Source of the DNA: Caldifarciminota bacterium
Lineage (GTDB): Bacteria > Hydrothermota > Tepidihabitantia > Tepidihabitantales > CAIPLT01
Assembly: GCA_903865935.1 (NCBI GenBank)
Contig: CAIPLT010000040.1
Span: 1-44,977, forward strand
DNA length: 44,977 nucleotides
Direction: 5' to 3'
Shown here: positions 31,736 through 39,862 of the stretch, one piece after another
Position numbering within the stretch: the first letter of the stretch is position 1
Layout: each line of letters begins with the position of its first letter
Translations under genes and position numbers: made by a program
Notes under the pieces: generated by a model
Databases searched by the model: none
What the model saw: the letters and a program-made list of their open reading frames with translations, nothing else
What the model was told of the DNA's origin: nothing

Positions 31736-32950
31736 ATGGCGAAAGCTAAATATGCACGAACAAAGCCCCATATCAACGTTGGTACAATTGGACACGTTGA
31801 TCATGGCAAGACAGCGTTAACTTCAGCAATCACTAAAGTTTTAGCGACAAAAGGATTGGCACAGTTTAAAACCTACGACGAAATAGCAAAAGCAAGTATC
31901 TCACAGGGACGACGCGATGAAACTAAAATTTTAACTATTGCCGTCTCCCATGTTGAATACGAAAGTGAAAAGAGACATTATGCTCATATCGACTGTCCGG
32001 GACACGCTGATTATATTAAAAATATGATTACCGGTGCCGCACAGATGGACGGAGCAATTCTGGTTGTCTCGGCTGCTGACGGTCCGATGCCACAAACAAA
32101 AGAACACGTATTATTAGCCAGACAGGTTAATGTGCCGGCAATTGTTGTGTTTCTTAATAAGATTGATTTGGTCACCGATACGGAATTAGTTGACTTAGTC
32201 GATTTAGAAATCCGTGATATTCTTAATAAATATGAGTTCCCTGGCGATAAAACACCGATTATCCGCGGCAGCGCAATGAAAGCATTGGCATGTGCATGTG
32301 GCAAAGAAGATTGTCCAGACTGCAAACCAATATTAGATTTAATAAAAGCACTTGATGACTTTATTCCACAACCAGTACGTGAAACTGATAAACCATTCCT
32401 TATGCCGATTGAAGACATTTTCTCGATCACCGGTCGTGGAACGGTCGTTACCGGTAAAGTGGAGCGAGGTAAATTATTACCCGGCACAGAAATTGAAATT
32501 ATCGGTTTTGATAAACAGTGGAAATCGGTTGCAACCAGCTTAGAAATGTTCCGCAAAACTCTTGATGAAGTTCTTGCTGGTGATAATGTCGGTATTCTAT
32601 TACGAGGTGTTGAAAAAGACGAAGTGATGCGTGGTATGGTTGTAGCAACCCCGGGAACAATTCATCCACATAAAAAGTTCATGGCGGAAGTCTACGTATT
32701 AACCAAAGATGAAGGCGGTAGACATTCACCATTCTTCCAGGGTTACCGTCCGCAGTTCTATGTCCGTACAACCGACGTGACTGGTTCGGTTAAATTACAA
32801 TCGGGTATTGAAATGATTATGCCTGGCGATAACGCCAATCTCGAAGTTGAACTCATTACAACCATTGCATTGGAAGTTGGTTCCCGTTTCGCAATTCGTG
32901 AAGGCGGTAAAACCGTCGGTGCTGGCGTTGTAACCAAAGTCATTGAATAA
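31736..32950 (+). CDS. tuf: Translation elongation factor Tu
   Basis: EF-Tu carries aminoacyl-tRNA to the ribosome as a GTP complex. The start at 31736 follows GGGAGG by 5 bases and gives 404 residues. GTPase motifs are GHVDHGKT (19-26), DCPGH (86-90) and NKID (141-144). Domains 2 and 3 are normal ([29 protein letters not shown]). Two features are unusual. The switch I motif RGITI reads KILTI (64-68), with about five extra residues before it (SQGRRDET). The loop after GSAMKAL has four cysteines (186, 188, 193, 196; [11 protein letters not shown]) where most EF-Tu have none. rpmG overlaps the stop by one base. Confidence 0.97.
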   Translation: MAKAKYARTKPHINVGTIGHVDHGKTALTSAITKVLATKGLAQFKTYDEIAKASISQGRRDETKILTIAVSHVEYESEKRHYAHIDCPGHADYIKNMITGAAQMDGAILVVSAADGPMPQTKEHVLLARQVNVPAIVVFLNKIDLVTDTELVDLVDLEIRDILNKYEFPGDKTPIIRGSAMKALACACGKEDCPDCKPILDLIKALDDFIPQPVRETDKPFLMPIEDIFSITGRGTVVTGKVERGKLLPGTEIEIIGFDKQWKSVATSLEMFRKTLDEVLAGDNVGILLRGVEKDEVMRGMVVATPGTIHPHKKFMAEVYVLTKDEGGRHSPFFQGYRPQFYVRTTDVTGSVKLQSGIEMIMPGDNANLEVELITTIALEVGSRFAIREGGKTVGAGVVTKVIE

Positions 32951-33096
32951 TGAGACCGATTATTACACTAGCTTGCAAAGAATGCAAGAATCGAAACTAT
33001 ACGACAACGAAAAACAAAAAGAGTCAGGAACGCGCTGAATTTAATAAATACTGTCCCTTTTGTCGGAAACATACAGGACACAGGGAAGTGAAATAG
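32950..33096 (+). CDS. rpmG: Ribosomal protein L33, zinc-ribbon form
   Basis: The 48-residue protein is L33 of the large ribosomal subunit. It has a 4-Cys zinc ribbon: Cys9, Cys12, Cys35 and Cys38 (CKEC and CPFC), the zinc-dependent form that bacteria can swap under zinc starvation. The start codon overlaps the tuf stop (TAATG), so translation is probably coupled. The stop codon TAG (33094-33096) overlaps the first two bases of tRNA-Trp. The gene is short but its motifs and syntenic place make it certain. Confidence 0.94.
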   Translation: MRPIITLACKECKNRNYTTTKNKKSQERAEFNKYCPFCRKHTGHREVK

Positions 33097-33168
33097 GCGT
33101 GTAGCTCCAACGGCTAGAGCACTGGACTCCAAATCCGGGGGTTGGGGGTTCAAATCCCTCCACGCCTG
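33095..33168 (+). tRNA. trnW: tRNA-Trp (CCA)
   Basis: The acceptor AGGCGTG pairs with CACGCCT. The anticodon loop CTCCAAA gives CCA, the G discriminator fits Trp, and the T-loop is TTCAAAT. Its 5' end lies inside the rpmG stop codon and its 3' end is 2 bases before the secE start, so processing must cut the mRNA on both sides. Confidence 0.95.
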
Positions 33169-33170
33169 TA

Positions 33171-33368
33171 ATGAATGTGAATATATTTAAGAGAATAAGA
33201 CAATACATTAAAAATGTAATAAGCGAGATGAAAAAGGTCAGCTGGTCAAAGCCCCGCGACCTGTTTCAGACAACGGTTGTTGTGATAGTGCTCTCGGTTA
33301 TAATGGCTGCGTTTATTATGCTTTGTGACCTGATATTTCGTCAATTATTACATCTGGTTTTAAGATGA
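33171..33368 (+). CDS. secE: Preprotein translocase subunit SecE
   Basis: The 65-residue protein has the SecE pattern: an amphipathic helix (IRQYIKNVISEMKKVSWSKP) and one membrane helix (TTVVVIVLSVIMAAFIMLCDL). It is the essential small partner of SecY in the membrane. The ATG lies 2 bases after tRNA-Trp and has no Shine-Dalgarno sequence of its own. nusG overlaps its end by 4 bases (ATGA). The place between tuf and nusG is the standard bacterial one. Confidence 0.94.
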   Translation: MNVNIFKRIRQYIKNVISEMKKVSWSKPRDLFQTTVVVIVLSVIMAAFIMLCDLIFRQLLHLVLR

Positions 33369-33925
33369 AATATTTCGTCGTTCATACGTATACAAAGCAG
33401 GAAAAAAAGGTGAGAGATATTTTAGTGAAAACTATTGACAAAGAGAATTTAGGTCATCTATTTGGTAAAACAAAAATAGATGAAAAAGAAGAATACAATG
33501 TCATCGTTCCAACTGAACATATTACCAAATTTAAGAAAGGTAAATCTGCACCAGATCAGGAAGAACGACGAATGTATCCGGGATACATCATTGTTGAAAT
33601 GGAACCCGGCGAAGAAAGCTTTAATCTGGTAAACTCGATACCGGGTGTGACTCATGTATTAGGTACAAAAAAGCAACCAACACCTTTAGATGAGAAAGAG
33701 GTTGCTGCAATTTTAGAACAGATTAAATCAGGCAGCGACAAATCACGACCAGAAGTGCCATATAAACAAGGTGAACCGATTAAAGTTACTAATGGTCCGT
33801 TTATGGGATTTTCTGGCACAGTGGAAGAGATTTATCCAGACCGTCGCAGAATCAAGGTAATTGTAACAATTTTCGGTCGTCCAACACCGATTGATTTAGA
33901 TTTCTTTGAAGTGCAGGCAATATGA
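33365..33925 (+). CDS. nusG: Transcription termination/antitermination protein NusG
   Basis: The 186-residue protein has the NGN domain (KYFVVHTYTKQEKKVRD, YPGYIIVEME, IPGVTHVLG) and a C-terminal KOW domain (GEPIKVTNGPFMGFSGTVEE). NusG binds RNA polymerase, reduces pausing and links it to Rho or the ribosome. The length is normal. Translation is coupled to secE by an ATGA overlap. Confidence 0.96.
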   Translation: MKYFVVHTYTKQEKKVRDILVKTIDKENLGHLFGKTKIDEKEEYNVIVPTEHITKFKKGKSAPDQEERRMYPGYIIVEMEPGEESFNLVNSIPGVTHVLGTKKQPTPLDEKEVAAILEQIKSGSDKSRPEVPYKQGEPIKVTNGPFMGFSGTVEEIYPDRRRIKVIVTIFGRPTPIDLDFFEVQAI

Positions 33926-33936
33926 TGAAAATAACA

Positions 33937-33954
33937 AGCTATAAGCTTATAGCT
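33937..33954. repeat. Perfect 18-bp palindrome in the nusG-rplK spacer
   Basis: AGCTATAAG is followed by its exact complement CTTATAGCT. AATAGCTCTTTTT follows, so a hairpin with a short T-run forms just before the rplK ribosome binding site. It could be a weak terminator, an attenuator, or an L1-type operator; the sequence alone does not decide. Confidence 0.6.
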
Positions 33955-33979
33955 AATAGCTCTTTTTAGGAGAGTAATT

Positions 33980-34408
33980 ATGGCGAAAAAAATAACGGCG
34001 ATAGTACGGCTTCAAGTTCCAGCTGGTCAAGCAACACCGGCACCACCGGTTGGTCCGGCGTTAGGTCAGCATGGCGTTAATATTATGGAATTCTGTAAGC
34101 AGTTTAATGCGCAGACTAAAAATCAACCGCCAGGAATTATCATTCCGGCAGTATTGACTGTCTATCAAGATCGAACATTTACATTTATCACCAAGACACC
34201 ACCAGCGGCAATACTATTAAAACAGGCGGCAGGATTGGCTAAGGGCTCGGGAGAACCAAATCGGAATAAAGTCGGTAAAGTTTCAAGACAGGCAGTTAAG
34301 GATATTGCTACTAAAAAGATGACAGACTTGAATGCGAATACGGTTGAAGCAGCGATGAAAATTGTCGAAGGTACAGCAAACGCGATGGGATTAGTGGTGG
34401 AGGACTAA
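33980..34408 (+). CDS. rplK: Ribosomal protein L11
   Basis: The 142-residue protein has the L11 signature: [20 protein letters not shown] near the start and [10 protein letters not shown] at the end. L11 forms the GTPase-associated centre with L10 and L7/L12. AGGAG (about 33970) precedes the ATG. A 54-base spacer with an 18-bp palindrome separates it from nusG. Confidence 0.97.
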   Translation: MAKKITAIVRLQVPAGQATPAPPVGPALGQHGVNIMEFCKQFNAQTKNQPPGIIIPAVLTVYQDRTFTFITKTPPAAILLKQAAGLAKGSGEPNRNKVGKVSRQAVKDIATKKMTDLNANTVEAAMKIVEGTANAMGLVVED

Positions 34409-34409
34409 T

Positions 34410-35123
34410 ATGACAAAACGGAGTAAACGCTATCGTGGTTTAGAAACAAAAATTGAAAAGAAACCCGCTTATACGTTGACTGAGGCAGTGCAAAGAGTTA
34501 AAGCAACCGCCAATGTAAAGTTTGATGAAACCGTAGATTTAGCGATTAATCTTGGTATCGACCCGAAAAAACAGGACCAAACAGTCCGTGGAATAGTATC
34601 TTTGCCATTCGGTAGTGGTAAGGCTGTTCGAATACTTGTTATCACCCGTGGTGAAAAAGATAAAGAAGCAAAAGATGCCGGTGCCGATTTTGTCGGTTTT
34701 GACGAGTATATTAATAAAATCAAAGAAGGATGGTTAGATTTTGATATGGTGGTTGCAACACCGGATGTAATGTCAGAAGTCGGAAAATTGGGAAAAATTC
34801 TAGGCACCAAGGGAATGATGCCATCACCGAAAACTGGAACAGTAACTTTTGATGTTGGCACTACGGTTAAAAGTCTCAAAGCAGGCAGAATTCAGTTTAA
34901 AACCGATAAAACCGGAAATGTGCATGCGATAGTTGGTAAAGCTTCTTTCGCACAGGATAAATTAGAAAAGAATATTCTGGCGGTTATTTCTGAGATACAA
35001 AAGATAAAACCAGCATCGGTCAAAGGGCAATTTTTGCGGACGATAACATTATCTTCAACAATGGGTCCTGGGTATTTATTAGACCATAAAGAAATAACAG
35101 AATTAGCACGGAAGGAAACCTAA
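34410..35123 (+). CDS. rplA: Ribosomal protein L1
   Basis: The 237-residue protein has the L1 signature (IDPKKQDQTVRG, LPFGSGK, KGMMPSPKTGTVT, GRIQFKTDKTGNVH). It forms the L1 stalk and in many bacteria represses its own operon by binding the mRNA. It starts 1 base after rplK, inside the usual L11-L1 pair. Confidence 0.97.
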   Translation: MTKRSKRYRGLETKIEKKPAYTLTEAVQRVKATANVKFDETVDLAINLGIDPKKQDQTVRGIVSLPFGSGKAVRILVITRGEKDKEAKDAGADFVGFDEYINKIKEGWLDFDMVVATPDVMSEVGKLGKILGTKGMMPSPKTGTVTFDVGTTVKSLKAGRIQFKTDKTGNVHAIVGKASFAQDKLEKNILAVISEIQKIKPASVKGQFLRTITLSSTMGPGYLLDHKEITELARKET

Positions 35124-35125
35124 TT

Positions 35126-35659
35126 ATGGCAGCACAAGAAAAACAGATGAAACTGGAAGAAATAAAAAAGATGGTTGGCGATGCCAAAGCGATTTATTTT
35201 GCTGACTGCAGTAAAATAAAAGCGATTGATATAACCGGACTACGGCATAAGATGGGTAATATGGGTGTTAAAGTCAAAGTAGTCAAGAACCGCATAACCA
35301 AGAAAGCCCTGAACGAATCCGGTATTGATGGAATTGAAAGTTTCTTGACTGGTCCAACTGCTTTATTTTTGTCGTATGAAGACGCGATTACACCGGCCAA
35401 AACTTTAAAGGAATTCTCGAAAAAAAATGCGGACCTTAAAATAAAAGGCGCTTATTTAGAAAAATCAGTCTACAGCTCATCACAATTCGATTTTCTGGCA
35501 CAACTGCCAAGCAAGCCAGAACTGATGGCAGAATTGGTCGGTTGTTTATCGCAACCAGTAGCCGAATTGGTATTTGTATTAGAAGCTTTAATCAGACAAC
35601 TTGTTTCTGGGTTAGAAGAACTAAAAGATATCCGCTCAAAGGAAAACCCAAGTAGTTGA
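35126..35659 (+). CDS. rplJ: Ribosomal protein L10
   Basis: The 177-residue protein matches L10: an N-terminal ribosome-binding domain (KKMVGDAKAIYFADCSKI, GLRHKMGNMGVKVKVVKN, TGPTALF) and a C-terminal helix that docks L7/L12 dimers. It starts 2 bases after rplA, so the usual long L10 leader with its regulatory site is missing here. Confidence 0.96.
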   Translation: MAAQEKQMKLEEIKKMVGDAKAIYFADCSKIKAIDITGLRHKMGNMGVKVKVVKNRITKKALNESGIDGIESFLTGPTALFLSYEDAITPAKTLKEFSKKNADLKIKGAYLEKSVYSSSQFDFLAQLPSKPELMAELVGCLSQPVAELVFVLEALIRQLVSGLEELKDIRSKENPSS

Positions 35660-35780
35660 TAATTTGGTAAAGATAGTTAGTGAAAGAATTCGTCGAAATG
35701 GGAAATATTTTTATATCATATGAACTTTAAAATAAATAAAAAAATTAAAAATAATATATTAGAAATTCCTAGGAGGAAAA

Positions 35781-36182
35781 ATGACAGAAAAGAAAGAATC
35801 AGTTGAAAAAATATTAACTTCAATTGAAGTATTAACCGTAACAGAATTGGCAGCATTAGTGTCTGCCTTAAAAGAGAAGTTTGGAATCACCGCTGCTGCA
35901 TTTGCACCAGCCGCAGCTCAAAGTGTCGGTGGTGCTCAAGCCGGAGTCGCGGCTCCAGCCGAAGAAGCACAGAGTGAATTTAATGTAACTTTAGTATCAG
36001 TTGGTGATAAAAAGATTCAGGTTCTAAAAGAATTACGCGCTTTGACCAATCTCGGTTTAAAAGAAGCAAAAGACGTTATTGATAAAACACCATCGATGAT
36101 TAAAGAGGGTGCAACCAAAGAAGAAGCCGATAAAATTAAGGCAAAATTAGAGGAGGTTGGCGCAAAAGTGGAGGTTAAGTAA
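35781..36182 (+). CDS. rplL: Ribosomal protein L7/L12
   Basis: The 133-residue stalk protein has an N-terminal dimerisation domain, an Ala/Pro-rich hinge (AAFAPAAAQSVGG) and a C-terminal domain (KIQVLKELRALTNLGLKEAK). It recruits elongation factors. It is needed in several copies per ribosome; the perfect AGGAGG at 35771-35776 and a 121-base AT-rich spacer before it fit separate, strong translation. Confidence 0.97.
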   Translation: MTEKKESVEKILTSIEVLTVTELAALVSALKEKFGITAAAFAPAAAQSVGGAQAGVAAPAEEAQSEFNVTLVSVGDKKIQVLKELRALTNLGLKEAKDVIDKTPSMIKEGATKEEADKIKAKLEEVGAKVEVK

Positions 36183-36184
36183 GC

Positions 36185-39100
36185 ATGGAAGTAAAAGACT
36201 TTTCTAAGACAAAATCATACTTAGAAATACCTGATTTACTTGCCATTCAGCTGGAATCGTTCAGTTCACTGCTGCAAACAGGTGTGCTGCCAGAAGAGCG
36301 CAAGAACATTGGACTGGAAGCTTTATTTAGCGAAGCACTGAATATTGAAGATACCAGGAAGAATTTCCAGTTGGAATATATAGGTTATATTCTTGGTAAT
36401 CCTAAATATACACCAGAAGAAGCCATTGAGAAAATGGTTTCTTACACCGTTCCGTTAAAGATAACTCTTCGGCTCAGAAAAAAGGAACCGGATAGTGATA
36501 AGACAAAAGATATTATTGAAGAAGAGGTATTTCTATGTGAAATTCCTTATATGACTGATGGCGGTACATTTATTATTAACGGGATCGAACGGGTTGTAAT
36601 TAGTCAGCTACACCGTTCACCTGGTCTCTATTTTGTGCGTGAAGGGGAAGAATATTCAGCATTATTAATACCCTATCGAGGCGCGTGGGCAGAGTTTGTT
36701 ATTGATAAAAACAATATTTTATCAGTTATTTTAGACCGTCGCCGAAGAATTAATGCTGCAACTTTTTTCCAGGCAATGGGGTATTCATACGAAGGTGCTT
36801 TTAAAACACTGTTCCCGGTGGCAGAACGACCATTAGAGATTGGACAAGTCATTGCTAGGTCAATTTATGGTGAAAATAAAGAGGTGCACGCGGATACCGG
36901 TGATGTAATTACTGAAGAACTGATCGAGTTACTTGAATCTAAGAATATTAAAAAGGCATATTCATCCGAAGCCGGTGAAATTGGGTTATCGACCATGATT
37001 AAAACATTTCATGCTGATAAAAGAATGCCGTTTGATGAGGCAATAAAGAAAATTTATATACGGCTTCGCAACATTGTGCCGCATTCAACAGATATTGCAA
37101 AGAGTGTTATTCTCGGTATGTTATTTGATGGTCGAAGGTTTGATTTAGGCAAAGTTGGTCGATATAAGTTATCACGAAGAATTGATACCGATTCTAATTT
37201 GTCTAATACATCGTTAACCGAAAAAGATTTCTTTTTAGTTATCAAAAAGCTGCTTGAATTTAAAGAAAAGCGTTATGCTGCTGATGACATCGACCATCTG
37301 GCAAATCGTAGAGTACGGCGAGTTGGTGAACTTTTGGAAAACCAGTTCCGTAATGCATTACTGCAGCTTGTGCAAAATATAAAAGAACGAGTCACTTATC
37401 TTGACCTGAGTAAAGCGACACCTAATGATTTAGTCAACAGCCGTATTGTTGCTAATGCTGTAACAAAGTTCTTCACCCAAAACCAATTGTCTCAGTTTAT
37501 GGAACAGATAAATCCTCTAACTGAATTAACGCATAAACGAAGAATTTCTGCGTTAGGACCAGGTGGTCTGACAAAAGAAACTGCGGGATTCGAAGTGCGC
37601 GATGTTCATTATTCACATTATGGTCGGGTTTGCCCGATTGAGACACCCGAAGGTCCAAATATCGGGTTAATTGCTACCCTTGCCACATATGCTAATATTG
37701 ACCAGTTTGGTTTTATTACTAGTCCTTATTGGAAAGTTAAAGATGGCGTCGTGACGAAAAAAATAGAATATCTGAATCCCGAAGAAGAAGAAGCATTTTG
37801 TATTGCTCAAGCTAACACAATATTAGATGATGATAGAAAATTTGCTAGTAGAGATATTGTGTGTCGCAAGAAGGGCGATGTAATAACCATAACACCTGAT
37901 AAAGTTGATTACATGGATATCACACCAAAGCAATTATTTGCTCCAACAACTATCATGATACCGTTCTTAGAGCATGATGACGCTGACCGTGCATTAATGG
38001 GAGCAAATATGCAAAGACAAGCAGTACCGCTTATGCTGCCAGAAAAACCATTAGTCGGAACCGGCGTTGAAGGAAAGTTTGCATTTGCTTCCGGTACGGT
38101 ATTAAGTGCATCGGATAACGGTACAGTAATAAAAGTTGATGCTTCAAATATTGTCTTAAGCACCGAAAGCGGATTGAAAGAGTATAAACTTAAAAAGTTC
38201 TTGAAATCTAATCAATATACCTGCTTGTCGCAGAAACCAGTTGTGGAACCAGGACAGAAAGTTAAAAGGGGAGATTTGTTAGCAGATGGTCCGGGTACGG
38301 AAAACGGACAACTTGCATTAGGAAGAAATATCTTAGTAGCTTTTGTACCATGGTATGGTTATAATTATGAAGATGCGGTTATTGTATCAGAAGACCTGAT
38401 TAAAGGAGACCAGTTTAGTTCCATACAAATACTCGAATTTGAACTTCAAGCTCGCGATACAAAATTAGGTCCAGAAGAAATTACACGGGATATTCCCGGG
38501 GTAACCGAAGAAGAATTGGCTCATTTAGATGAATTTGGAATTATTCGGGTTGGAGCAAAAGTTGGACCGGGCGATGTTCTTGTAGGTCGTATAACTCCAA
38601 AAGGTGAAACTGAATTTACACCAGAAGAGAGATTACTGCGCGCAATATTTGGAGAAAAAGCAGCAAATGTTCGTGATACATCATTAAGAGTTGAACCAGG
38701 CGTTTCAGGCATTGTAATCGACCATCGTATTTTATCACGTCACAATAGTGATGCTTTGACAAGAAGAACGGAAGCCGAAAGAGCTGAGGAAATTAAAGCG
38801 AATCATGAGATGAGAAAGAACTTCCTTACCACCGAATTGGATACAAAATTAATTAACTCGCTTATTAATGAAAAAGCAAAAATCAATGTTCATGACCATA
38901 AAAATAAGCTAATCCTGAAAAGCGGCGAAGAATTCACAAAAGAGTTTTTTCAGAATAACCGCCCATCAAAAATTTCTAGCCTGACAAGACTCGTAAGTAA
39001 TGATAAGAAAATCGAGGAAATAAAAACTGCTCTGGAAGATTATGAGAAAAAGCTTAAAGTTCTTGATAAAAATGTGAAAAATGATATCGAAAAACTTACT

Positions 39101-39862
39101 CGAGGTGATGAATTACCACATGGTGTTCTGAAATCAGTTGTAATATTTATTGCTCAGAAACGAAAACTATCGGTTGGTGATAAAATGGCAGGTCGACATG
39201 GTAACAAAGGTGTTGTGAGTAAAGTTTTACCACGTGAAGATATGCCGTACTTAGAAGATGGCACACCAGTCGAAATAATACTGAATCCACTGGGAGTTCC
39301 TTCTCGTATGAATATCGGTCAGGTTTTAGAAACTCATTTAGGATGGGCAGCCAAAGTTTTAGATTACCAAGCTATTTGCCCTGTTTTTGAGGGTGCAACA
39401 GTTGATGAAATAAAAGTCGAACTTAAAAAAGCTGGTTTACCGGAAGATGGTAAGGTAACGGTGTATGATGGTAGAACTGGTTTACCTTTTGATAAAAAAC
39501 TCGTCGTTGGGTACATATATATGCTGAAATTAATTCATATGGTTGATGATAAAATTCACGCTCGTTCTACGGGTCATTATTCACTAATTACACAACAACC
39601 ACTGGGCGGTAAAGCACAATTTGGAGGACAACGATTCGGCGAAATGGAAGTATGGGCGTTAGAAGCGTATGGTGCTGCAAATACTTTACAGGAAATGTTA
39701 ACAATAAAATCGGATGATGTTGAAGGTCGTAGCGCTTTGTATAATGCACTGATACGAGGCGAAAATCCGCCAGCCCCAAAAATTCCCGCATCGTTCTCGG
39801 TTTTAGTAAAGGAATTAGCTGGATTAGGACTGGAGTTGATTCCAGAAAAGGAGCAATCATGA
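36185..39862 (+). CDS. rpoB: RNA polymerase beta subunit
   Basis: The 1225-residue protein carries the catalytic core motifs GPGGLTKETAGFEVRD, THE-type YGRVCPIETPEGPNIGLI, and the C-terminal GGKAQFGGQRFGEMEVWALEA. In the rifampicin pocket the segment equivalent to E. coli 513-520 reads QFMEQINP, so Asp516 is Glu (residue 440) and Asn518 is Ile (442), while His526, Arg529 and Ser531 are kept. It starts 2 bases after rplL, with GGAG (36170-36173) inside the end of that gene. rpoC overlaps its stop by 4 bases. Confidence 0.97.
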   Translation: MEVKDFSKTKSYLEIPDLLAIQLESFSSLLQTGVLPEERKNIGLEALFSEALNIEDTRKNFQLEYIGYILGNPKYTPEEAIEKMVSYTVPLKITLRLRKKEPDSDKTKDIIEEEVFLCEIPYMTDGGTFIINGIERVVISQLHRSPGLYFVREGEEYSALLIPYRGAWAEFVIDKNNILSVILDRRRRINAATFFQAMGYSYEGAFKTLFPVAERPLEIGQVIARSIYGENKEVHADTGDVITEELIELLESKNIKKAYSSEAGEIGLSTMIKTFHADKRMPFDEAIKKIYIRLRNIVPHSTDIAKSVILGMLFDGRRFDLGKVGRYKLSRRIDTDSNLSNTSLTEKDFFLVIKKLLEFKEKRYAADDIDHLANRRVRRVGELLENQFRNALLQLVQNIKERVTYLDLSKATPNDLVNSRIVANAVTKFFTQNQLSQFMEQINPLTELTHKRRISALGPGGLTKETAGFEVRDVHYSHYGRVCPIETPEGPNIGLIATLATYANIDQFGFITSPYWKVKDGVVTKKIEYLNPEEEEAFCIAQANTILDDDRKFASRDIVCRKKGDVITITPDKVDYMDITPKQLFAPTTIMIPFLEHDDADRALMGANMQRQAVPLMLPEKPLVGTGVEGKFAFASGTVLSASDNGTVIKVDASNIVLSTESGLKEYKLKKFLKSNQYTCLSQKPVVEPGQKVKRGDLLADGPGTENGQLALGRNILVAFVPWYGYNYEDAVIVSEDLIKGDQFSSIQILEFELQARDTKLGPEEITRDIPGVTEEELAHLDEFGIIRVGAKVGPGDVLVGRITPKGETEFTPEERLLRAIFGEKAANVRDTSLRVEPGVSGIVIDHRILSRHNSDALTRRTEAERAEEIKANHEMRKNFLTTELDTKLINSLINEKAKINVHDHKNKLILKSGEEFTKEFFQNNRPSKISSLTRLVSNDKKIEEIKTALEDYEKKLKVLDKNVKNDIEKLTRGDELPHGVLKSVVIFIAQKRKLSVGDKMAGRHGNKGVVSKVLPREDMPYLEDGTPVEIILNPLGVPSRMNIGQVLETHLGWAAKVLDYQAICPVFEGATVDEIKVELKKAGLPEDGKVTVYDGRTGLPFDKKLVVGYIYMLKLIHMVDDKIHARSTGHYSLITQQPLGGKAQFGGQRFGEMEVWALEAYGAANTLQEMLTIKSDDVEGRSALYNALIRGENPPAPKIPASFSVLVKELAGLGLELIPEKEQS

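Noticed and set aside
32011-32556. A 181-codon minus-strand open frame inside tuf.
   Set aside because: It is the antisense shadow of a highly conserved gene with no signal of its own; similar shadows in rpoB, rplA and the kinase gene were left out for the same reason.
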